8,763 nt of DNA, taken from the NCBI GenBank assembly GCA_963169595.1, contig CAUJFM010000080.1, forward strand, positions 1 to 8,763, in the 5' to 3' direction. Shown piece after piece: positions 1-6,810 of this stretch. The first letter of the stretch is position 1. Each line of letters starts with the position of its first letter. The translations under genes and the position numbers were made by a program. The stretch comes from Bacteroidota bacterium (GTDB lineage Bacteria > Bacteroidota > Bacteroidia > Flavobacteriales_F > PHOS-HE28). The notes beneath the pieces are model-generated. The model did no database searches. It worked only from the letters and a program-made list of their open reading frames with translations, and was not told the DNA's origin.

Positions 1-1
1 C

Positions 2-1024
2 GATGACGGTCTTGCCACCACGGGCAACGATACCTGGAACAACAACTGTCAGTGCGTGGGCCTGTTGATCGATTGCGAAGGAGTGGCCGGCGGCACTGCA
101 CTGCCAGGAACGGCGTGCAACGACAATAACCCGAACACGAGCAACGACACTTGGAACAGCAACTGTCAGTGTGTTGGAGTTCTGCCCAATGACTGCCTAG
201 GTGTACCTGGTGGAACGGCTCAGCCCGGAACCGCCTGTGATGATGGCTTGGCCACCACGGGTAACGACACCTGGAACAGCAACTGCCAGTGCGTGGGTCT
301 GTTGATCGATTGCGAAGGGGTCGCTGGTGGCACCGCGCTACCGGGAACTGCTTGCAATGACGGTCTTGCCACCACGGGCAACGATACCTGGAACAACAAC
401 TGTCAGTGTGTGGGCCTGTTGATCGATTGCGAAGGAGTGGCCGGCGGCAGCGCCCTGCCCGGCACGGCGTGCAACGATGGCAATGCGTCCACGATCAACG
501 ATACGTGGAACTCGAACTGCCAGTGTGAAGGCACGTTGCTTCCGAACGATTGCAATGGTGTTCCCGGTGGTTCTGCGCTTCCCGGCACCCCGTGCGATGA
601 TGGTCTGGCCACCACGGGCAATGACACGTGGAACGCCAACTGCGAATGCGTTGGTCAGCTGATCGACTGCGAAGGAGTGGCTGGCGGCAGCGCCCTGCCC
701 GGCACGGCGTGCAACGATGGCAATGCGTCCACGATCAACGATACGTGGAGCTCGAACTGCCAGTGCGAAGGCACGTTGCTTCCGAACGATTGCAATGGTG
801 TTCCCGGTGGTTCTGCGCTTCCCGGCACCCCCTGCGATGATGGTCTGGCCACGACGGGCAACGACACGTGGAACGCGAACTGCCAGTGCGTGGGTCAGCT
901 GATCGACTGCGAAGGAGTGGCCGGCGGCAGCGGCCTGCCCGGAACTCCCTGCGACGATGGTGTCATCGGTACGATCAACGACACCTGGACGAATGATTGC
1001 CAGTGCCAGGGCACACCGACCAAC
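2..1024 (+). repeat. In-frame tandem array of 117/120/123-bp cysteine-rich units
   Basis: Complete units start at 71, 191, 308, 425, 548, 665, 788 and 905, each opening with Asp-Cys; a partial unit precedes them at 2-70. The consensus is DCxGVxGGxALPGTxC, then a short variable acidic/Asn stretch, then NDTWNxNCQCxG and a linker (LLI, QLI, VLPN or TLLPN). Each unit has four cysteines, an even number that would allow disulfides within the unit. Two flavours exist: A (DCEGVAGG) and B (DCNGVPGG or DCLGVPGG), in the order A B A A B A B A. Variation is concentrated in the middle stretch (GLATTGND, GNASTIND, NNPNTSND, GVIGTIND) and in the linker. The array continues to the left of the window, so the true copy number is unknown. 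Confidence 0.93.
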
Positions 1025-2365
1025 TGCACGGAGAACATCACGCTGAACATCACCGTGGACGCATTCGGTAGCCAGACGACCTGGACGATCTTCGAGGCCG
1101 GAACGTCCAATGTGGTGACCCAGGGTGGCCCCTACCCGGATGGCATCGCCGGCTCGGTGATCATTGAGGAGCGCTGTGTTCCTGCCGGATGCTACCGTTT
1201 GGTGGTGAATGACGCCGCTGGTGATGGCATCAGCGGTGGTGGCTACGTCCTGCGCACCAGTGGTCCCAATGGCCAGCGTGTCATTGACAATAGCAACAAC
1301 GGAGGGTTCGCCAGCACCAGCGCCATCATCGGTGGTGCTGGGTTCTGCCTGCCCGTTGGCAACGATCGCCTCATCTTCACCAGCTGCGATAAGCTTGATT
1401 GGGTGAGCGGTCAGTTCATCGTTGCTGCACCCAACCCGGCAGTAAGCGCCCTGTGGGTGCCTGATGCTCCGAACGACCAGCAGAGCAGCACGACCGGGTA
1501 CCAGTTCTGGTTCTTCGATCCGAACGGTACCTATGGTTATGCCCGATTCCGCAGCCACGCGACCTCGGATGGCTACCCGGCGGACGGTCCCACGCGTGCC
1601 TGCCACCTGCGCATCAACAACTGGAGCCCCAACCAGATCCCGACCGGTGTGCTGATGAACGTGAAGGTCCGCAGCCGCATCGATGGGGTGAACAGCACCT
1701 GGGGCCCCGCATGCCGCTTCAAGATCGACCCCGTACAAGCCGCCTGTCCGCTCACCAAGCTGAACGACATCCCGGGCAGCGTCACCTTCAGTTGTGGGGT
1801 TACCCGTGGCTGGGGTGGGTCCAACCGCCTGTGGGCGCGTCCGGTGGAAGGTGCCACTCAGTACCAGTTCCGCTTTGAGAGTGGAGAGATCTCTCCCCTT
1901 GTGCGGACCACGACCACCCAGACGCTCTCGCTCAATTGGACCCCCGCACTTCCTCCTGGTACGTACTCGGTCCAGGTGCGTGCGTTCAAGAACGGTCAAT
2001 GGTGCGCAACCAACCTGCCTTGGGGCGATGTCTGCAACGTGACCATCACCGGAACTCAGTCAGGCAGTGGTATGGCTACTGTGGGTGGCGCGGAACTGTT
2101 CGAGGCCAGCCTTGCGCTGTTCCCGAACCCCAACAACGGCGATCAGCTCACGGTGAGCCTGAGCGCGGTTGAGGAAGGCGTGCGTACCGTGAGCGTGGAC
2201 ATCTTCGACATGAACGGTGCCCGCGTGAGCGCACAGACCCTCGCTGTGAACGATGGCCGACTCTTCGAGCAGGTCGCTGTGAACGACCTGGCCAGTGGCC
2301 TCTACATGGTGAACATCACTGCCGGTGGCAAGCGCTACACCGAGCGATTGGTGATCAGCAAGTAA
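2..2365 (+). CDS. T9SS-secreted cysteine-rich repeat protein (3' part, 5' end outside window)
   Basis: The reading frame is open from base 2 with no start needed; the GTG at 56 is internal to a repeat, so the gene begins upstream of the window. In order it encodes: (1) at least eight complete cysteine-rich repeats of 39-41 residues plus a partial one (2-1024); (2) a beta-rich domain (about 1025-1356) with the motif GSQTTWTI and a CVPAGCYRLVVND stretch, of a kind common in Bacteroidota exoproteins; (3) two Fn3-like modules, about 1367-1729 and 1736-2053, each with cysteines; (4) a C-terminal domain of about 85 residues (about 2108-2362) with LFPNPNNGD, DIFDMNGA and ASGLYMVNI, ending ERLVISK, typical of T9SS type A sorting domains. 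By family knowledge the tail directs export across the outer membrane and is removed, leaving the protein released or anchored to the surface. No enzymatic motif is visible, so an adhesive or structural role is inference. A hairpin terminator follows the stop. Confidence 0.9.
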   Translation, partial: DDGLATTGNDTWNNNCQCVGLLIDCEGVAGGTALPGTACNDNNPNTSNDTWNSNCQCVGVLPNDCLGVPGGTAQPGTACDDGLATTGNDTWNSNCQCVGLLIDCEGVAGGTALPGTACNDGLATTGNDTWNNNCQCVGLLIDCEGVAGGSALPGTACNDGNASTINDTWNSNCQCEGTLLPNDCNGVPGGSALPGTPCDDGLATTGNDTWNANCECVGQLIDCEGVAGGSALPGTACNDGNASTINDTWSSNCQCEGTLLPNDCNGVPGGSALPGTPCDDGLATTGNDTWNANCQCVGQLIDCEGVAGGSGLPGTPCDDGVIGTINDTWTNDCQCQGTPTNCTENITLNITVDAFGSQTTWTIFEAGTSNVVTQGGPYPDGIAGSVIIEERCVPAGCYRLVVNDAAGDGISGGGYVLRTSGPNGQRVIDNSNNGGFASTSAIIGGAGFCLPVGNDRLIFTSCDKLDWVSGQFIVAAPNPAVSALWVPDAPNDQQSSTTGYQFWFFDPNGTYGYARFRSHATSDGYPADGPTRACHLRINNWSPNQIPTGVLMNVKVRSRIDGVNSTWGPACRFKIDPVQAACPLTKLNDIPGSVTFSCGVTRGWGGSNRLWARPVEGATQYQFRFESGEISPLVRTTTTQTLSLNWTPALPPGTYSVQVRAFKNGQWCATNLPWGDVCNVTITGTQSGSGMATVGGAELFEASLALFPNPNNGDQLTVSLSAVEEGVRTVSVDIFDMNGARVSAQTLAVNDGRLFEQVAVNDLASGLYMVNITAGGKRYTERLVISK
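425..904 (+). repeat. Tandem 240-bp higher-order duplication (two units per copy)
   Basis: Positions 425-664 and 665-904 align without gaps. I count 11 mismatches in 240 bp, about 95% identity. Each copy contains one A-type unit of 41 residues and one B-type unit of 39 residues. Only two residues differ between the copies (Asn to Ser before SNC, and Glu to Gln between the last two cysteines). This is a duplication of a unit pair, more recent than the divergence of the single units. Confidence 0.92.
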
Positions 2366-2384
2366 GCCGTCCAACCGACCTTTC

Positions 2385-2422
2385 AAGCGAAAGCGCCCGC
2401 CATCCGGCGGGCGCTTTCGCTT
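2385..2422 (+). terminator. Hairpin terminator of the repeat-protein gene
   Basis: A perfect 17-bp stem (2385-2401 paired with 2406-2422) with a 4-nt ATCC loop begins 20 bases after the stop codon. The 3' arm ends in CGCTTT and is followed by TCTGG, so the U tract is short and partly inside the stem. Its position and strength fit an intrinsic terminator for the plus-strand gene. It may also stop minus-strand read-through from gap. Confidence 0.8.
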
Positions 2423-2572
2423 TCTGGCTTCAAGCTGAGCACGGACAGTGCCATTGAGCTGTAACGTCCCAGGTCGGATAGGAGGGGGGCTGGGTGTGGA
2501 GGTCATCACTACAGGGGCGGTGTTGCATAGCAGGTGGTACGCATCCATGAGGAACGCGCGGTCACAACAACA

Positions 2573-2604
2573 GAAAAGGGCCGCACTTCGGTGCGGCCCT
2601 TTTC
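2573..2604 (-). terminator. Hairpin terminator of gap
   Basis: A perfect 14-bp stem (2573-2586 with 2591-2604) has a TTCG loop on the plus strand (CGAA on the minus strand). It lies about 20 bases beyond the gap stop codon. Read on the minus strand, the stem ends in CCCTTTTC, giving a short U run at the 3' side, so gap is the likely user. Between this hairpin and the one at 2385-2422 lie about 150 bases with no recognisable gene. Confidence 0.8.
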
Positions 2605-2624
2605 CAAGGAAATGAGCGGGAAGC

Positions 2625-4082
2625 TCAGTAGTAGATCAAGCGGCGGACCTTGGCCACATGCTTGGCCAGGCGTATCACCTGCTTGGTGTACCCGAACTCG
2701 TTGTCGTACCAGGCATAGAGCACCACGCTCTTGCCATCAGGCGCCACGATGGTGGCGTTGCTGTCGAACACGCTGCAGCAGGTGTCGCCGATGATGTCGC
2801 TGCTCACCAGTTCGGGGTCCATTTGGTAGTGGATCTGGTTCACCAGCTCACCCTCGAGGGCCGCCTTGCGGATCATCGCGTTCATGGCGGGCAGGTCGGC
2901 GATGGGCTTTTTCAGCGTGAGGTTCATGATGGCCAGCGAACCGTTCGGCGTGGGCACACGGACCGCGTTCGCCGTGAGCTTGTCCTTCAGGCTCGGGATG
3001 GCCTTGGAAACGGCCGTGCCGGCACCGGTGCTGGTGATCACCATGTTGATCGCAGCTGACCGGCCACGACGGGGACCCGTGTGGTAGTTGTCCAGCAGGT
3101 TCTGGTCGTTGGTGTACGCGTGCACCGTTTCAATGTGGCCTTTCTCAATGCCCAGGTTGTCCTCCACCACCTTCAGGATGGGGCAGATGGCATTGGTGGT
3201 GCAGCTGGCGGCGCTGAAGATCTTCTCGTTCTCGATGTCGAGGTCCTTGTGGTTGATGCCGTACACCACGTTCGGGATCTCCTTGCCAGGAGCGGTGAGG
3301 AGCACCTTGGCCACACCCTTGGCCTTCAGGTGGCGCTCCAGGTCGGCGCGCTTGGTGAAGGCACCGGTGTTGTCGATCACCAGTGCGTCCTTGATGCCAT
3401 AGGCGGTGTAGTCCACGTCCTCCGGGTTGGCGGCAGCGATGAGCTGGATCAGCTGACCGTTCACCCAGATGGCCTTGTTGGGTACATCCTCGATCACCGT
3501 GCCCTTGAAGGTGCCGTGCACACTGTCGTTGCGCAACAGCGCGGCGCGCTTCACGATCTCGGCGTCGGTGAGCGTGCGGGTCACGATGGCGCGCAGACGC
3601 AGCTGCTGGCCTTTGCCGGCCTGCTTCACCAGCTCACGCGCGGCGATGCGGCCGATGCGCCCGAAGCCGTACAACACCACATCGCGTGGCTCGAACTTGT
3701 GCTTATCCTGACCGATGAACCCGGAAAGGGTGGTGGACAGGAAGCCCTTCAGGTCCTTCTTGCCGCCCTGGATGTAATCCCAGGTGAGCTTGCCGATGTC
3801 GATCTTGCTTGGCGCCAGGTCGAGCTCGAGCAGTCCGCGGGCCACATCGGCTGCGGTGAAGATGTCGATCGGTTTCTCCACCACCTTGTCAGCGTAGTTG
3901 AAGAGGTTGATCACCTCCGAGATGCTGATGTCGATCAGGTGGTTGCGGAAGAACACCAGCTCCACGCCGCGGCCGTACATCAGCTGGCCTACGGAGTTCT
4001 CCAGATCGACGGCCGCCTTTTCGCGGTCCACATATTCCTTCAGGCCGGCCTCGTAACCGGTCTTTGCTTCCAGGGTCTGCAT
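2625..4082 (-). CDS. gap: Glyceraldehyde-3-phosphate dehydrogenase, long form
   Basis: This enzyme interconverts glyceraldehyde 3-phosphate and 1,3-bisphosphoglycerate with NAD(P) and phosphate in cytoplasmic glycolysis or gluconeogenesis. At 485 residues it is about 150 longer than the usual 330-340. The extra length is an N-terminal extension of about 130 residues ahead of the Rossmann motif GFGRIGR (139-145). The catalytic signature SCTTN carries Cys294, and the base His321 sits in HAYTND. The family motifs GPRRGRSAAINM, NGSLAIMNLTLKKP and WYDNEFGY (458-465) are present. Long forms of this kind are known in Bacteroidota. At the end of the second Rossmann strand the sequence is AIVTRTLTD (165-173) where NAD-specific enzymes normally have an Asp, so coenzyme choice is uncertain. 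ATG at 4082 is the only convincing start; no strong Shine-Dalgarno is seen. The gene lies 76 bp downstream of rpoD and has its own terminator. Confidence 0.95.
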   Translation of the reverse strand: MQTLEAKTGYEAGLKEYVDREKAAVDLENSVGQLMYGRGVELVFFRNHLIDISISEVINLFNYADKVVEKPIDIFTAADVARGLLELDLAPSKIDIGKLTWDYIQGGKKDLKGFLSTTLSGFIGQDKHKFEPRDVVLYGFGRIGRIAARELVKQAGKGQQLRLRAIVTRTLTDAEIVKRAALLRNDSVHGTFKGTVIEDVPNKAIWVNGQLIQLIAAANPEDVDYTAYGIKDALVIDNTGAFTKRADLERHLKAKGVAKVLLTAPGKEIPNVVYGINHKDLDIENEKIFSAASCTTNAICPILKVVEDNLGIEKGHIETVHAYTNDQNLLDNYHTGPRRGRSAAINMVITSTGAGTAVSKAIPSLKDKLTANAVRVPTPNGSLAIMNLTLKKPIADLPAMNAMIRKAALEGELVNQIHYQMDPELVSSDIIGDTCCSVFDSNATIVAPDGKSVVLYAWYDNEFGYTKQVIRLAKHVAKVRRLIYY

Positions 4083-4127
4083 TGCGAAGTGTAAGGGGTA
4101 TTGGTTGCTTGGTGGTGTGGGAAAGGA

Positions 4128-4153
4128 CGTGCCCCGCCGGTGGGCGGGGCACG
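4128..4153 (-). terminator. Hairpin after rpoD, probable terminator
   Basis: An 11-bp GC-only-rich stem (4128-4138 with 4143-4153) with a GGTG loop (plus strand) starts 5 bases beyond the rpoD stop codon. On the minus strand it is followed by TCCTTTCCC, a weak U-rich tail. It probably attenuates rather than fully separates rpoD from gap, because only about 45 bases remain for a gap promoter and I could not identify one there. Confidence 0.65.
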
Positions 4154-4158
4154 CAGGG

Positions 4159-5022
4159 TCATCCGAGGTAGGCTTTCAGCAGCTTGCTTCGGCTGGTGTG
4201 ACGCAATCGCCGGATCGCCTTTTCCTTGATCTGGCGCACTCGTTCACGGGTCAGGTCGAACTTGGCACCGATCTCCTCCAGGGTGAGGCCGTGGTTGATG
4301 CCGATGCCGAAGAAGAGCTTCACCACGTCGCGTTCGCGCTCGGTGAGGGTGCTCAACGCCCGCTCGATCTCCTTGGCCAGTGACTCGTTCAGGAGCAGGC
4401 GGTCGGCCGGGGCGCTGTCGTTGTTGGGCAGCACATCGAGCAGGCTGTTGCTCTCGCCCTCCACGAAGGGGGCGTCCATGCTGATGTGACGGCCGCTCAC
4501 CTTCATGGTGTCCGCCACCTTCTCGGCGGGCAGGTCCAGCAGGGTGGCCAGCTCATCCGCGCTGGGCGGACGCTCGAACTCCTGCTCGAGCTTGGCGAAC
4601 GCCTTGTTGATCTTGTTCAGCGAGCCCACCTGGTTCAGCGGCAGGCGCACGATGCGGCTCTGCTCGGCCAGGGCCTGCAGGATGCTCTGGCGGATCCACC
4701 ACACGGCGTAGCTGATGAACTTGAAGCCGCGGGTCTCATCGAAGCGCTGGGCCGCCTTGATCAGGCCCAGGTTCCCCTCGTTGATGAGGTCGGGAAGGCT
4801 CAGGCCCTGGTTCTGGTATTGCTTGGCCACGGACACCACGAAGCGGAGGTTGGCTTTCACCAACTTTTCCAAGGCCCGACCATCACCCTCCTTGATACGC
4901 CGGGCGAGCTCGACCTCCTGGTCGGCGGTGATCAGACCTTCCTTGCCGATCTCCTGCAGGTACTTGTCCAGCGACTGGCTCTCCCTGTTCGTGATCGACT
5001 TCGTGATCTTGAGTTGACGCAT
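4159..5022 (-). CDS. rpoD: Primary RNA polymerase sigma factor (RpoD/SigA, Bacteroidota type)
   Basis: This is the housekeeping sigma factor that directs core RNA polymerase to promoters. The 287-residue protein starts MRQLKITKSITNRES, the usual start in Bacteroidota; an upstream in-frame GTG at 5034 would add four residues and is less likely. Region 1.2 covers about 17-48 (SLDKYLQEIGKEG onward). Region 2 (about 51-120) contains NLRFVVSVAKQYQ, DLINEGNLGLIKA, and FKFISYAVWWIRQSI, the -10 recognition and melting segment. Region 3 is about 130-210. Region 4 (about 221-275) has LTEREROV-type RERDVVKLFFG and the helix-turn-helix LTLEEIGAKFDLTRERVRQI for the upstream promoter element. Region 1.1 is absent, as is normal in this phylum. 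A matching TTG/TAnnTTTG promoter lies upstream, so the gene is probably transcribed by its own product. Confidence 0.97.
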   Translation of the reverse strand: MRQLKITKSITNRESQSLDKYLQEIGKEGLITADQEVELARRIKEGDGRALEKLVKANLRFVVSVAKQYQNQGLSLPDLINEGNLGLIKAAQRFDETRGFKFISYAVWWIRQSILQALAEQSRIVRLPLNQVGSLNKINKAFAKLEQEFERPPSADELATLLDLPAEKVADTMKVSGRHISMDAPFVEGESNSLLDVLPNNDSAPADRLLLNESLAKEIERALSTLTERERDVVKLFFGIGINHGLTLEEIGAKFDLTRERVRQIKEKAIRRLRHTSRSKLLKAYLG

Positions 5023-5115
5023 CCTTGATGCCACGGTGATAAGGTCTTAGAGGGTTGGTATCAGATGATCTGCAGCGGCATCGATCGTTCCGGGGATGCG
5101 TTCGGCGCTGGACCG

Positions 5116-5147
5116 CAAAGGTACGGCCCCCGGTGGCTACCGGGCAA
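5116..5147 (-). promoter_or_regulatory. Bacteroidota-type promoter of rpoD
   Basis: On the minus strand, TTG (5147-5145) is followed by 21 bases and then TACCTTTG (5123-5116), a perfect match to the Bacteroidota -7 box TAnnTTTG with -33 TTG at the expected distance. Transcription would start near 5109-5111 and give a leader of about 85-90 nt before the ATG at 5022. It lies in the intergenic region between htrA and rpoD, so rpoD need not depend on htrA transcription. Confidence 0.72.
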
Positions 5148-5180
5148 GGCCGGCGCGGCGGTTCGTGGCAGGTCGAGAAA

Positions 5181-5210
5181 GGGGCTGTTCCTCAGCATGT
5201 TCAGAGCCCC
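5181..5210 (-). terminator. Weak hairpin at the end of htrA
   Basis: On the minus strand GGGGCT (5210-5205), which overlaps the last codons of htrA, can pair with AGCCCC (5186-5181) across an 18-nt loop, followed by TTTCTC. The stem is only 6 bp, so this is a tentative call. It would separate htrA from the rpoD promoter downstream. Confidence 0.3.
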
Positions 5211-6658
5211 AGTCCGTAATAGGCACGCATGCCGTTCGGATAGACCCCCTCGATCAGCACGCCGCCCCGTTTGCCTTTCAAGACACGGTCCAGGTCCTCC
5301 GGGGTGCGGATCACTTCCTGATCGATGCGGGTGATGATGAACCCATCCTTGATCCCGGCTGCCCGGAACTTGCCCCCGTTCACCGCCGTCACCTTCACCC
5401 CGTGCTCCAGTTTCAGGGCCTTCAGCTCATCTGCTGATGCGGTGCGGCACTCCGCCCCCAGGGCGTTCATCGTCTCTGTGCGCGGGCGGGTGTTGTTCAC
5501 CGCCACATTGCCCTCACGCCCCCGCAGGGTCACGTCCACCACGCTCTCGCGGCCATCCCGCAGCACCGTCACCGGCACGCGGTCGCCAGGCCGGAACTTG
5601 CCCACCTGTTCCTGCAACTGGGGCACATTGTCCACGTTGATGTTGCCGACCTTCACAATGATGTCGCCGTTCTTGATGCCGGCCTTCTCAGCGGCCCCTC
5701 CGTCGGTGAGGCCGTTCACATAGACGCCCTTGGGGCGGTCCAGTTTCAGCTCGGAGGCCAGCTTGGTGTCGATGTCCTGGATGCTCACCCCGATGTAGGC
5801 CCGCTGCACGCTGCCGAACTCCATGAGGTCGTTGGTGACCTTGCGCACGATGTTGGCCGGGATGGCGAAGCTGTAGCCCACGTACTGGCCCGTGGCGCTG
5901 GCGATGGCCGAGTTGATGCCGATCAGTTCACCCTTGGCGTTCACCAGGGCGCCACCACTGTTGCCCGGGTTCACGGCCGCGTCGGTCTGGATGAAGGACT
6001 CGATGGGGAAGATGTCCCGCGAGGGGTCGTTCTGGAGCAGGTTGAGGTTCCGAGCCTTGGCACTGACGATGCCGGCGGTCACCGTGCTGGTCAGGTTCAT
6101 CGGGTTGCCCACGGCCAGCACCCATTCGCCCACCTTCACATCATCCGAGTTACCGAAGGCCAGGATCGACAGGTCATCCGCGTCGATCTTCAGCAGGGCC
6201 AGGTCCGTGCTGGGGTCGCGCCCGATCACCTTGCCCTCGAACGCCCGCCTGTCATTGAGGTGCACCATGATCTTGTCGGCGCCCTCGATCACGTGGTTGT
6301 TCGTCACCACATATCCGTCTGGTGAGATGATCACGCCCGAGCCGGCACCTTGGCGCAATTGCTGGGTGCTGGGCGCCCGGTATCCCCAGAAGAAATCAGC
6401 AAAGGGGTCGCGCACGGTGACGGCTGTTTCGGTGGTCACGTGCACCACCGCGTTCACGGATTCCGCTGCAGGTTCGATGAAGTCGACCGCCACGGTGGTG
6501 CCGCCGGACGGTCCTGGAAGGTTCACGTAACGGACGGGCAATTGGCTGGCGCTGGTGGAGACCTGCGGCACAACATGACGGTCCAAGAGGTCGCGGCCGC
6601 CCAAGGCCAACAGGGCCCCGGCGAAGGCCATTGAGATGTAGGCGAGCGTACGTTTCAT
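5201..6658 (-). CDS. htrA: Do/HtrA-family periplasmic serine protease (DegP/DegQ-like)
   Basis: This is an envelope quality-control protease and chaperone that degrades misfolded proteins. The 485-residue form starting at ATG 6658 opens with MKRTLAYISMAFAGALLAL, a positively charged start plus a hydrophobic stretch (about 5-20) that acts as a signal peptide or anchor. An in-frame ATG at 6703 would put 15 polar residues before it and is less likely. The trypsin-like domain (about 57-275) has all three catalytic residues: His122 in TNNHVIEG, Asp152 in STDLALLKI and Ser234 in NPGNSGGALV. PDZ1 spans about 281-380 (RAYIGVSIQDI, GAAEKAGIKNGDII) and PDZ2 about 395-480 (FRAAGIKDGFIITRID). Length and two PDZ domains match the DegP/DegQ class rather than single-PDZ DegS. 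It is divergent from dapF, with 152 bp between the starts. Confidence 0.95.
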   Translation of the reverse strand: MKRTLAYISMAFAGALLALGGRDLLDRHVVPQVSTSASQLPVRYVNLPGPSGGTTVAVDFIEPAAESVNAVVHVTTETAVTVRDPFADFFWGYRAPSTQQLRQGAGSGVIISPDGYVVTNNHVIEGADKIMVHLNDRRAFEGKVIGRDPSTDLALLKIDADDLSILAFGNSDDVKVGEWVLAVGNPMNLTSTVTAGIVSAKARNLNLLQNDPSRDIFPIESFIQTDAAVNPGNSGGALVNAKGELIGINSAIASATGQYVGYSFAIPANIVRKVTNDLMEFGSVQRAYIGVSIQDIDTKLASELKLDRPKGVYVNGLTDGGAAEKAGIKNGDIIVKVGNINVDNVPQLQEQVGKFRPGDRVPVTVLRDGRESVVDVTLRGREGNVAVNNTRPRTETMNALGAECRTASADELKALKLEHGVKVTAVNGGKFRAAGIKDGFIITRIDQEVIRTPEDLDRVLKGKRGGVLIEGVYPNGMRAYYGLGL

Positions 6659-6663
6659 GGGAT

Positions 6664-6702
6664 GATCCAAGTTCAGGTTCACGAGATGGCGATCAAAGTT
6701 CA
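6664..6702 (-). repeat. 12-bp imperfect direct repeat in the htrA leader
   Basis: On the minus strand TGAACTTTGATC (6702-6691) and TGAACTTGGATC (6675-6664) match at 11 of 12 positions, 27 bp apart start to start, just ahead of the preferred htrA start. They could be paired operator half-sites or chance. The 27-bp spacing keeps the copies in the same frame as the alternative upstream htrA start, so a coding origin is also possible. Confidence 0.4.
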
Positions 6703-6727
6703 TGCCTGCTACATGGGGTTGAACGTT

Positions 6728-6744
6728 CTGACAGGCCTTGTCAG
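6728..6744. promoter_or_regulatory. Near-palindrome in the htrA-dapF divergent region, possible operator
   Basis: CTGACA (6728-6733) and TGTCAG (6739-6744) form a perfect 6-bp inverted repeat around a 5-bp spacer, close to the middle of the 152-bp region between divergent starts. Dyad symmetry here is typical of a dimeric regulator site. A short mRNA hairpin or chance is equally possible. Confidence 0.3.
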
Positions 6745-6810
6745 CCGTGATGTCGCGTTAAAATGTGTTGATCGCGGCCTGCGCCGAGGGACCGATATTT
6801 GCAACCGACC

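Noticed and set aside
71..1024. Regular repeats that might suggest a CRISPR array
   Set aside because: The period is 117-123 bp, in frame, with conserved cysteine codons and no unique spacers; these are protein repeats.
338..1999. 553-codon open frame on the minus strand across the repeat array
   Set aside because: It is antisense to the repeat gene. Its composition is Arg/Ala/Gly/His-rich without any recognisable domain, and its openness follows from the repeated, GC-rich coding strand lacking stops in that frame.
2060..2548. 162-codon minus-strand frame covering the T9SS tail and intergenic region
   Set aside because: It runs through the 2385-2422 terminator hairpin and overlaps the conserved sorting domain; the protein looks like a shadow translation.
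3081..4094. 337-codon open frame on the plus strand opposite gap
   Set aside because: It mirrors the codon structure of the conserved GAPDH gene, is rich in Val/Leu/His/Gln, shows no domain, and sits wholly over a confidently assigned gene.
4083..4127. Search for a gap promoter between the rpoD terminator and the gap start
   Set aside because: The minus-strand segment TTACACTTCG only loosely resembles TAnnTTTG and has no TTG at the right distance; gap may rely partly on read-through from rpoD.
6768..6801. Possible dapF promoter: TTG at 6768-6770 and GATATTTG at 6794-6801
   Set aside because: The -7 box lacks its first T, the spacing is 23 bp, and the implied start would leave almost no leader before the ATG at 6811.
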